Positions 58,501 to 64,000 of a stretch of DNA of 64,000 bases are shown in pieces (position 1 is the first letter of the stretch; the number at the start of each line of letters is the position of its first letter). The notes beneath the pieces are model-generated. The model worked only from the letters and a program-made list of their open reading frames with translations, had not been told where the DNA came from and ran no database searches. Made by a program: the position numbers and the translations under genes. The stretch comes from Prosthecobacter sp. Its GTDB lineage: Bacteria; Verrucomicrobiota; Verrucomicrobiia; Verrucomicrobiales; Verrucomicrobiaceae. Location: positions 62,001 through 126,000 of the forward strand of contig NZ_JACSRD010000198.1 in the NCBI RefSeq assembly GCF_014879935.1, given 5' to 3'.

Positions 58501-61340
58501 TCAATCCGGTGGGCGCGGCGCTCGAAACGCAGACGACTCACACTTTCACCATCACGGATGATGACCTGCCAGTCGTCAGCATCGCCGCCACGGATGCCAG
58601 CGCCTCTGAAACCGGCCCCGATCCGGGCGTCTTCACCCTCAGCCGCACCGGGGCCACCACCTCGGCGCTCACGGTTTCGCTCACACGCTCCGGCACTGCG
58701 GGCAACAGCACGGACTACGCGTCGATCAGCCCGGCCAGCACCTTCAGTTTCTCGATTCCCGCCGGACAGGCCTCTGCCACGATCACGATCACTCCGGTGA
58801 ATGATTCGACGAATGAAGTGGCGGAGACGGTCATCCTCACCGTGAACGCCTCCGCGGGCGTGTACACCGTCGCAGCGCCCGCCGCGGCCACGGTGACGAT
58901 CCTGGACAATGATCGCAGCACGGTCACGATCACCGCCACGGATGGCAGCGCGTCAGAGACCCCCGGCAACACGGGCACCTTCACCATCACCCGCAGCGCT
59001 CCGACCACGGGGACCTTGAGCGTGGCATTCACCGTGTCCGGCACGGCAGCCAGCGGTTCGGATTACACCGCCTTCACCTCGCCCTTCACGTTCGCCGCGA
59101 ACGAGGTCAGCCGCACCTTCACCGTGACACCGGTGGACGATCTCATCACGGAAGGCGCGGAAACAGTGCTGCTCCAGCTTTCCACCGGCAGTTACGACAT
59201 CGGCGGCACCGGCTACGATGAGGTGGTGATCCTGGACAACGACTTCCCGCCGGTGGTCTCCATCGTCAGCCCGACCAGCGATGGCAATCTGGTCGCCAGC
59301 GGGCAGGGGATCATGGTTTCAGCCACCGCCAGTGATGATGGCTCTCCCGCCGCGCTCAGCACCGCGTGGAGCCAGGTCAGCGGGCCTGGCGCGGCCACCT
59401 TTGAAGCGCCTTCCGCGCTCAGCAGCGCGGTGACCTTCAGCGCGGACGGTGTTTATGTGCTGCGTTTCTCCGCCACGGACACGCAATTCACCGTTGGCAC
59501 CCAGGTGACTGTGGTGGTGGGCTCGGCCATCGCCGCGGACGACTGGATCGCGCAGGACATGGGGCCCACGACGCAGCAGCGCGGCCAGACGGCACGGGTG
59601 GGGCTCAGTCACATCCTCACCGGCATGGGCGCGGGTTACACCGGCACCACGACCGATGCCGCGCACGTCCTGACGCGGCAGATCACGGGTGATGGCAGCA
59701 TCACCGCCCGCATCACCTCGCTTTCCGGGCCGGCGGCCGCTCCGCTGGCAGGGGTGACGATCCGCGACAGCCTGAATCGCAGCGTGCGCCGTGCGGTTCT
59801 GGGCTATTCGAACGGCACGCTGCAGTTCCGCACCCGCACAGCCGTCAGCACGAACGACACGGCCGTCACACAGTCGGGCATCAGCCTGCCGGTCTGGGTC
59901 AAGCTGGAGCGCAGCAGCGCCACGCAGCAGATCACCGCCTCCTACGCCTCTGATTCCAGCGGCACGCCCGGAGCGTGGACGGTGCTCGGCAGCCCCACCG
60001 TGCTGTCGATGCTGAATGACACCACCATGATGGGACTCACGGCCACGGGGAACAGCGCCACCGCAGGGCAGGTGTGCACGGCGGTGTTTGACAACGTCTC
60101 CCTCACACCCGCGCCTTCCGGTCCCGCCTTGGTCACGGAGAATTTCGGCACCGCGCCCACGACTCAGGCCACCTTCGCCTTTGACGGCACCACCTACACC
60201 ATCGGCGCCGCGGACAGCATGGATGGAAACGGCGCCTTCTACGGCTGGCAGTATCAGGGGGATCTGATGGTCACCGCGAAGCTCGTGGATGCGAACAGCG
60301 GTGCCCTCAACGCGAAGTCAGGCATCATGATCCGCGAAAGCATGGACAACGGCGGCTACGCGCATGTGGGCCGCATCCCCACCGGCTCCTTCAGCGGCTA
60401 CATCTGGCGCAGCGTGGCCGCGGGCGGCACGGGCGGCGTACCCAGCTTCACCGGCAAAGTCCGCTGGATGCGCCTCATGCGTGAAGGGAACCGCATCACG
60501 GCCTTCCATGCGGCGGATTCCGCCGGTGCTCCCGGCACCTGGACGCAGCTCGGGTCGCCGCGCACCATCATCATGACGCCGCAGGTGCTCGTGGGCTTCG
60601 CTGTGGACAATGCGGGCGGCACGGCAGGCGTTTTGAACGTCGCGAAGTTCTCCAACCTCACCATTGTGCCGCTCAACCGCGCCCCCGGCATCGCCTTCGC
60701 CAGTGTGGGCGATCTTTCGCCCGTCTCGCTCGATGCCACGGTCACGGACGACAGCTTTCCAGTGCCGGTCAGCCTCACACCGCACTGGAGCCAGCTTTCC
60801 GGGCCTGCCGCCCTCGTTTTTGGCACTCCCAACGCGATCGACACCACCGCCGCGCTCAGTTTGAACGGTGCTTACACAGTCCGGCTCGTGGCGGACGACA
60901 GCGCCGTCAGCAGCTTCCGCGATCTGAGTTTCTCCGCCTACACCAGCCCCTTCGCGAAATGGCTCGTCACCACCAGCACAGGCGATGGGGACGCCAGTGC
61001 CATGGAGGCCTCCGCCGACGCCGACGGCGATGGACTGCTGAACCTCCTCGAATACGCCGTGGGCACCAACGGCACCGTGCAAAACAGCAACCCGCAGGTC
61101 ATCAGCCTCGCCCCTGTGAACACGGAGCAGTACCTCCGCATCTCCGTGCCGAGGAATCCCGCCGCCACGGATGTGACGCTCATCGTCGAGGCCACCAGCG
61201 ACCTGAGCAATCCCGCGAGCTGGAGCAGCGACGGACTCATCATCGAGACCAACACCGCCACACAGCTCGTCGTGCGTGACCACGTGCCCGCCGGCCCTGG
61301 CGTGCGGCGTTTCATGCGTGTGCGGGTGGATCGGCCGTGA
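52440..61340 (+). CDS. Giant exported metzincin-like protease with Calx-beta domains (2966 aa)
   Basis: A 2966-residue exported protein with signal (MRNRLLLSAATALLLGLGLYF). Residues about 320-640 are a zinc protease with H449-E-x-x-H453-x-x-G-x-x-H459 and M486 as Met-turn, resembling M6/gametolysin-type enzymes. Then come a PKD-like domain (642-733), a carboxypeptidase-regulatory-like domain (737-796) and Calx-beta domains near 818, 942, 1053, 1181, 1310, 1441 (split by an insert), 1930, 2043 and 2160. Two REJ-like stretches (2271, 2745) flank two DUF1349-like units (2362-2740). Near 2860 is a calcium-loop-like DADGDGLLNLLEYAVGTN, then a final beta region, perhaps for surface attachment. Role inferred: extracellular protease/adhesin. 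Confidence 0.88.
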   Translation: MRNRLLLSAATALLLGLGLYFRSGGEEKTQGRQPAQAGSRSKPAELARVEVPAAVAGPNKLKIDVAGTPAAGEADILAAFDAWTAEFMKADAAGRAGLIARGVELAAARRPVFKQLIMDDPRNALARAVPMVVRQNLPAAVLALLETRVNQRAAVFTYQGVPAEGEPLPAPGRTLTHRIAQTQNDGAFNLHVYGRRAEIFTTVPNAAINGVGIDREIAASESPVRALEVGELPDQSKEQVSVCPVSGLKTASEEEIADPITAEQAETVVETPEEVIHLCGGYHKPIVEEMYIQAEGTTGGPVLLTGVLPAPPTPAVGQLKVLYIPMTFQDQNDRLPTESKSYEIMRNVADYYSKSSFGKLTTQTTVTPHVKLPKNEAWYVQRDTSNGGDIDGLGLEMAHAREEARKLGFDYNDYDVTVLRLIGGARATGGWGGGGNVWVYGDSVGVTAHEIGHTFGLSHANFWDTAGTSAIGPGANAEYGDSYDVMGGGGVPTDHYNAAAKVQVKWLPQNYVQNVTTSGLYRIHAFDQPVLDPRNRYAITITKDSQRTYWGEVRQLYNGNASRPWADKGLILGWKYPNGSGSNIQLIDTTPGSPYNKDDAAIALGQTFGDTEAGIFMTTLGVSSTTPKYVDVLVNIGDFSGNTAPTLALAASANVVPKNATVTFTATAADPDGDTLAYQWQHWGDTAVKIVSPNSPVITRTFSTEGSYVVSCTVSDMKGGSITRTTLITVGNGGGKYTISGRVTAGGAGLPGVLLTANGTNPTITDSDGWYTIANLAANTYSVTPLLYGYTFGELFNNSITVAPNFSGADFEAEGLPLVSLTATDTSATEDSAGETAAFRLTRTGDTAVPLTVSINPAVGTAAAGDYTLSPALTTGTGGFSTFLIPADASMLDIVLTPTTDTTAEGPETVRFALAAGSGYLIAPNAGSAQAVIEDNDTVLPKISVVATTDTADEGSGTPGVFTVSRSGSTAADVTVNYSLGGTAAAGTDYATLGGSVLIPAGSSSAAVNITPLQDTQVEPMETATLTLSTNAAYVLEPSATTATVSLFDDDTNVVTLAVTDATAQEVDLSVPGNVADTATFLITRSGDLGSSLTVYYSVAGSPSSGVPAIHGVDYEALPGAVQIPAGSKSAAITIVPRWDGFGETAEQILLQLGAGPTDYRLGDTTSGTVTINDSATSNAPYVEVAAQTSAVEGGSSGVIRFSIKGSVTGTVSVPFSLGGTAVRTTDYTVTLPSSPAGSTYDAATGTGVIVMNSSGSVASTVDLTFVPVNDTALENIESITCTITPSSAVSLYAPTSSASIWLRDNDQPTVWVDSQVGTSALTINRIVEGATTSPFKFYASRTGSTTSPLTVNFSLQGTATPGTDFTVTTSGTLTFDNGTRTGTLTIPAAASGADLTLSLTGTNDTEVEGTETLVLHLEAGSYSQTPDAIIYLDDNDTTAQTVAFESNGASGAESVGTVNVPVTLASPSAGTTTVDYYVDSGTRASVTGTSTVPSLPYWTRVVREANVLTSYVSTDGVNWQTVSTPQTINLVASGYTVGLVAMSSTSAVSCTATLDNFSITGLDAGGAASAATFGSIGTTNPASTSSVSSGVYTLNAGGAGLSTSGTSDTSCYVSHVITNSVNCTVTARVVGITNGNNTSRAGVMIRDSTATTARHMSMLGEKAGTARSIRRLTSNGSSATTTVVRPYWVRLRRVGSIFSAWASPDGSTWAQTGANQVIPMGIDVQAGLAVSSRSDGALSAAVFDNVTIDGVAASGLTGRTIGFVNSQGADSLDSGTYTVTGSGAAIGGTGDECHFVAATLTGNFELVARVVSQTGGAANAQAGVMARDTHSHRAMSAYIGVVANARTEFISRNSTVTNAFGTGVDFSLANGTLSFADGEQTKNIVLAISDDTTPEPNEAVTVFLRNPTAAMLGTQTSFAYVIEDDDTPPALPLVGFAQAAGSAAESTAGTQEITVSLSAPVDSPVSVDFTLGGTASSGGDFTLEAGTVTFAPGETARVIPLVINDDATIEPDETVVLTLVNPVGAALETQTTHTFTITDDDLPVVSIAATDASASETGPDPGVFTLSRTGATTSALTVSLTRSGTAGNSTDYASISPASTFSFSIPAGQASATITITPVNDSTNEVAETVILTVNASAGVYTVAAPAAATVTILDNDRSTVTITATDGSASETPGNTGTFTITRSAPTTGTLSVAFTVSGTAASGSDYTAFTSPFTFAANEVSRTFTVTPVDDLITEGAETVLLQLSTGSYDIGGTGYDEVVILDNDFPPVVSIVSPTSDGNLVASGQGIMVSATASDDGSPAALSTAWSQVSGPGAATFEAPSALSSAVTFSADGVYVLRFSATDTQFTVGTQVTVVVGSAIAADDWIAQDMGPTTQQRGQTARVGLSHILTGMGAGYTGTTTDAAHVLTRQITGDGSITARITSLSGPAAAPLAGVTIRDSLNRSVRRAVLGYSNGTLQFRTRTAVSTNDTAVTQSGISLPVWVKLERSSATQQITASYASDSSGTPGAWTVLGSPTVLSMLNDTTMMGLTATGNSATAGQVCTAVFDNVSLTPAPSGPALVTENFGTAPTTQATFAFDGTTYTIGAADSMDGNGAFYGWQYQGDLMVTAKLVDANSGALNAKSGIMIRESMDNGGYAHVGRIPTGSFSGYIWRSVAAGGTGGVPSFTGKVRWMRLMREGNRITAFHAADSAGAPGTWTQLGSPRTIIMTPQVLVGFAVDNAGGTAGVLNVAKFSNLTIVPLNRAPGIAFASVGDLSPVSLDATVTDDSFPVPVSLTPHWSQLSGPAALVFGTPNAIDTTAALSLNGAYTVRLVADDSAVSSFRDLSFSAYTSPFAKWLVTTSTGDGDASAMEASADADGDGLLNLLEYAVGTNGTVQNSNPQVISLAPVNTEQYLRISVPRNPAATDVTLIVEATSDLSNPASWSSDGLIIETNTATQLVVRDHVPAGPGVRRFMRVRVDRP
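56896..58013 (+). other. In-frame insert of two permuted DUF1349-like units within a Calx-beta domain
   Basis: Junctions are at CGGTCACC (56896-56903) and CGGTGACG (58006-58013), exactly 1,110 bases (370 codons) apart. The flanks are the N-half (TVDYYVDSGTRASV) and C-half (TNAFGTGVDFSLANGTLSF) of one Calx-beta domain. The insert reads C-half of unit X, complete unit Y, N-half of unit X. If X is rejoined, NAR to YW spans 25 residues, against 24 in unit Y. Confidence 0.65.
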
Positions 61341-61396
61341 GAAGTCCTGCATGGCCGCTGGACAATGCCCGCGCCATCCGCTCCAATATCGCCCGC

Positions 61397-62371
61397 ATGA
61401 ATTTCAGAATCCTTGCCGGCCTCGTGGCGCTTCTGGGCGCCTCCCACGCATCCGCCCAAACTCCGGAGGCGGCGCCCGCGCCTTCCGCGCCGCCGCAGCC
61501 CGCGACTTTTGAGTTCAAGGACGGTGACCGCCTCGTGCTGCTGGGCAACACCGTGCTGGAGCGGGAGCAGCGCTACGGCTCCTTCGAGCCGCGGCTCAGC
61601 CTGGCGCTCGGCGAGACGAAAGTGACCGTGCGCAATCTCGCCTGGAGCGGCGACACCGTCTTTGGCCATGCCCGTTCGTATTTCGGACCGCCGGAGGAGG
61701 GCTTGCAGCGTCTTTCCGCCCATCTGGAGATGCTCAAGCCCACCGTGGTGCTGCTTTGCTACGGTTCGGAGCTCGCATTTGAGCGTCTCGGCGGCCTGCC
61801 GGACTTTCTCACCGGTTACCGCAGCCTCATCGAGCTCATCCGCGCGAAATCCCCCGGCGTTCGCGTCGTCATCGCCACACCGCCGCCGTTGGAGACCCTG
61901 CCGCCGCCGCTGCCGGATCTCAGCGGCGAAAACAAGAACCTCTCCAGCCTGCGCGATGCGTTGCGGAAGTTCGCCCTGATGCAGAACGCGTTCTTCATCG
62001 ACTGGTTTGAGCTGATGGGCGGCCTGCCCAAGCCGGGCATGACCGCGAAGCCCCTCACCGAAAACGGCGTGCACTACACCCGCGAAGGTTATGACAAGCT
62101 GGCGACAAAGCTCATCCAGGGGCTCGGCCTCAAGATGCCGGACGCGCCCTCCACCGCGCTGGAAAACCTGCGCCAGGCCGTGATCGCGAAGGACACGCTG
62201 TTCTTCAACCGCTGGCGTCCGCAGAACGAGACCTACCTCTTCGGCTTCCGCAAACACGAGCAGGGCCAGAACGCGAAGGAGATCCCCATGTTCGACCCGC
62301 TCATCGCCCAGGGGGACGAGGCGATCCAGAAGCTCAAGAACGAGGCGCTGGCTCAATCACGCCGGCCGTGA
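61397..62371 (+). CDS. Exported SGNH-like hydrolase, catalytic Ser motif altered
   Basis: A 324-residue exported protein from ATG 61397 (signal MNFRILAGLVALLGASHASA). The fold is SGNH-like: RNLAWSGDTVFGHARSYFGP (block II), LLCYGSELAFE (block III) and NGVHYTREGY (block V, with His). Block I reads LVLLGNTVLEREQ, so the GDS serine is not there. Related PVC proteins with this layout exist. It may be a pseudo-enzyme or use another residue. It lies 56 bases after the giant gene and may be co-transcribed with it. Confidence 0.82.
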   Translation: MNFRILAGLVALLGASHASAQTPEAAPAPSAPPQPATFEFKDGDRLVLLGNTVLEREQRYGSFEPRLSLALGETKVTVRNLAWSGDTVFGHARSYFGPPEEGLQRLSAHLEMLKPTVVLLCYGSELAFERLGGLPDFLTGYRSLIELIRAKSPGVRVVIATPPPLETLPPPLPDLSGENKNLSSLRDALRKFALMQNAFFIDWFELMGGLPKPGMTAKPLTENGVHYTREGYDKLATKLIQGLGLKMPDAPSTALENLRQAVIAKDTLFFNRWRPQNETYLFGFRKHEQGQNAKEIPMFDPLIAQGDEAIQKLKNEALAQSRRP

Positions 62372-62501
62372 CCGCATCGCACGCAGCGCTCCCTTTTTTA
62401 CAATCCCGTCCGCAGAATTGCACTCGCCAAGGAAAAGGCGGCTCTCTACACTCGCCGCCGTTTGCGACCAAACTCACCCTTAACCTCAACGACACACGAC
62501 C

Positions 62502-63569
62502 ATGGGCCTGATGGATTACCTCAAAGGACAGTTTCTGGAAATCATCCAGTGGACCGACGACTCACGTGACACGCTTTCCTGGCGCTTCCCCGACGAGGAC
62601 AAGGAAATCAAGCGCGGCGCCCAGCTCATCGTGCGCGAGTCCCAGATCGCCCAGTTCGTCTATCTCGGCCAGTTCGGCGACACCTTCGGCCCCGGCAAGC
62701 ACGACCTCGTCACCGACAACATTCCCATCCTCTCCACGCTGAAAGGCTGGAAATACGGCTTCGAGAGTCCCTTCAAGGCGGACATCTACTACGTCACCAC
62801 CCGCCTCTTCACCGGCAACAAATGGGGCACCAGCAACCCCATCATGATGCGCGATCAGGACTTCGGCATCGTGCGCGTTCGTGCCTTCGGCACCTTTGAC
62901 TTCAAGATCACCGATCCGAAGGTCTTCCTCAAGGAGGTGGCCGGCTCCGACCATCACTTCCGCCTCGATGAATTCGCCGACACCATGCGCAGCCGCATCG
63001 TCAGCGTCTTCACCGATGCCCTCGCCACCGCCAAGGTGCCTGTGCTTGATCTCGCCACCCGTTACGGCGAGCTCGGTGACGCCCTGCTGCCGATCATCAA
63101 TCCGATCACGACCACCAAATACGGCATCGAGATCGCCAGCTTCATCCTGGAAAACGCCAGCGTGCCGCCGGAAGTCGAGCAGGCCATCGACAAGCGCAGC
63201 AGCATGAGCGCCATCGGCAACCTGAACGACTACGTGAAGTTCCAGATGGCTGAAGGCATGGCCAAAGGCGGCCCGAACGCCGCCGGTTCCGCCGCCGAGA
63301 TCGCGATGGGCTTCGGCATGGCGCAGCAGATGATGGCGCAGGGTGCCTTCAACATGAATCCAGGAGCCCCAGCGGCCACACCACCTCCGCTTCCAGGTGC
63401 CGCGGCACCGTCGGCCGACATTCTGACTCCCGCGCAGGTCGCCCAGACCCTCGGCGTCACGGAAGCCGATGTCATCGCCACCATCGAGGCCGGTGACCTC
63501 AAAGGGAAAAAGATCGGCACCCAGTTCCGCATCACCAAGGCGGCCCTCGACGAGTTCCTGGCGAAGTAA
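62502..63569 (+). CDS. SPFH (virion core-like) domain protein with C-terminal HTH
   Basis: A 355-residue protein. Residues 1-230 are an SPFH/Band-7-type domain (LIVRESQIAQFVYLGQFGDT, FRLDEFADTMRSRIVSVFTD) as in YdjI-like proteins. A Met/Gly-rich region follows (EIAMGFGMAQQMMAQGAFNM), then a Pro/Ala linker. The last 50 residues form an excisionase/MerR-like helix-turn-helix (LTPAQVAQTLGVTEADVIAT, GKKIGTQFRITKAALDEFL). The role is unknown; membrane-domain organisation is known for SPFH proteins, while the HTH suggests nucleic-acid or protein contacts. A terminator follows. Confidence 0.9.
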   Translation: MGLMDYLKGQFLEIIQWTDDSRDTLSWRFPDEDKEIKRGAQLIVRESQIAQFVYLGQFGDTFGPGKHDLVTDNIPILSTLKGWKYGFESPFKADIYYVTTRLFTGNKWGTSNPIMMRDQDFGIVRVRAFGTFDFKITDPKVFLKEVAGSDHHFRLDEFADTMRSRIVSVFTDALATAKVPVLDLATRYGELGDALLPIINPITTTKYGIEIASFILENASVPPEVEQAIDKRSSMSAIGNLNDYVKFQMAEGMAKGGPNAAGSAAEIAMGFGMAQQMMAQGAFNMNPGAPAATPPPLPGAAAPSADILTPAQVAQTLGVTEADVIATIEAGDLKGKKIGTQFRITKAALDEFLAK

Positions 63570-63589
63570 CCGCCAGCACAGTCAATTTG

Positions 63590-63625
63590 AATGGCGGGAG
63601 GGGGCACTCCCCTTCCGCCATTTTT
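63590..63625 (+). terminator. Rho-independent terminator after the SPFH gene
   Basis: AATGGCGG-G-AGGGG, a short loop around GCACT, CCCCTT-CCGCCATT and then TTTTT. The stem of 13-14 bp has one bulge, and the T run begins at the end of the stem. It starts 20 bases after the SPFH stop. Confidence 0.85.
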
Positions 63626-63719
63626 GTGTTCAGGAAGGCAGAAGACGTCGGGTGTTGACCGAAGTGTGTATCCGTCAATCGGGGTGCCATAGCCCTGCTG
63701 CTTGGCTTTGGGCGGCGGG

Positions 63720-64000
63720 TTACGCGGTGGTGAGGTTGCGGGCGGTCTTTTCGGAGACGGCGCTTTGAACTGCGGCACGGCGTTTGGCCGCCATCGCTCG
63801 GGGCGTGAGTTCGTTCACCGTTTTGGTGGTGGCGCATGGCAGCCGTTCGAAGAGTTCCGTCAGGTACGACTCGGCGTTGAGGCCGACGCGATGGCAGTTG
63901 CCGATCAAGGTGTAGAACGTGGCGGCGCGTTCGCCCGTCTGCGGATCGCCCATGAACAGCCAGTTCTTTTTGCCGATGGCGCTGGGGCGGATGCTGTTCT
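63720..64000 (-). mobile_element. IS66-type transposase, C-terminal end, cut by right edge
   Basis: The frame is open from the right edge to a stop at 63720-63722. The visible 93 residues (NSIRPSAIGKKNWLF, MGDPQTGERAATFYTLIGNC, YLTELFERLP) are the end of an IS66-family DDE transposase, including the IS66 C-terminal segment. The stop is followed by about 90 bases with no gene, in which the IS end and its inverted repeat should lie, but the left partner of the repeat is not visible. Whether the element is intact is unknown. Confidence 0.88.

Noticed and set aside
1-64000. Prophage, integrative element or defence island
   Set aside because: No integrase, capsid, toxin-antitoxin or restriction cluster; the only mobile parts are the RAYT/REPs and the IS66 end.
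1-64000. tRNA or rRNA genes
   Set aside because: I looked for T-loop-like GGTTCGAATCC and rRNA-like stretches by eye and saw none; a covariance-model search would be decisive.

Overview
The window is a chromosome segment of about 62% G+C (estimated by eye) and very gene-dense. It looks like a member of Verrucomicrobiota, probably a Prosthecobacter-like Verrucomicrobiales. This is an inference from gene content: a PSCyt1/PSD1 planctomycete-type cytochrome protein, a sulfatase, several exported PQQ-type beta-propellers, SHD1 and SEC-C proteins, an exported Gfo/Idh oxidoreductase, Uma2, and a Ser/Thr kinase carrying Ala-Phe-Gly-Gly repeats beside its own sigma factor. I see no rRNA, tRNA, CRISPR array or prophage. 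Many start codons lack a purine Shine-Dalgarno and sit behind G-poor A/C- or pyrimidine-rich leaders.

Layout. 1-7.7 kb: exported sugar dehydrogenase (cut by the left edge), an unknown exported protein, sugar isomerase, Uma2, membrane protein, ceramidase-like enzyme, exported archaemetzincin and a PQQ-like propeller. 7.8-13 kb: Tex, a SEC-C protein, two lipoproteins and a small histone-H1-like basic protein. 13.2-17.2 kb: ammonium transporter behind two roadblock-type genes, then an orphan RND/HlyD adaptor. 17.2-24.8 kb: aminotransferase, sugar isomerase, an SDR-ROK-SIS sugar cluster punctuated by two related hairpin repeats, and a MetE-like protein. 24.9-31.2 kb: a signalling locus with PP2C phosphatase and aldose epimerase on one strand, and a small membrane protein, a giant receptor kinase and an ECF-like sigma factor, all overlapping, on the other. 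31.2-36.3 kb: a RAYT transposase with its REP palindromes, aspS, sulfatase and an ECF sigma factor. 36.4-49 kb: mainly minus-strand housekeeping and exported enzymes (dtd, amidohydrolase, thymidine phosphorylase, pyruvate kinase, TatD, HtrA, Gfo/Idh, propeller). 49-52.3 kb: phosphoesterase, GT2 glycosyltransferase and methyltransferase. 52.4-61.3 kb: one 2966-codon gene for an exported metzincin-like protease with many Calx-beta domains. 61.4-64 kb: SGNH-like protein, SPFH-HTH protein and the end of an IS66-type transposase.

How it fits together. Much of the window serves extracellular degradation and sugar turnover: sulfatase, sugar dehydrogenase, propellers, epimerases, amidohydrolase, PSD1 protein. 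The kinase, phosphatase and sigma factor look like an envelope-signalling module. The most notable observations are (i) REP palindromes whose GTAG tag coincides with the stop codons of three neighbouring genes and which encode the C-terminal tail of AspS; (ii) a Calx-beta domain of the giant protein split by a 1,110-bp in-frame insert that reads as a circularly permuted pair of another domain; (iii) the kinase fused to SdpI-like and signal-peptidase-like segments; (iv) GACGCT-unit hairpins and ATGACGA heptamer arrays between co-directional genes.
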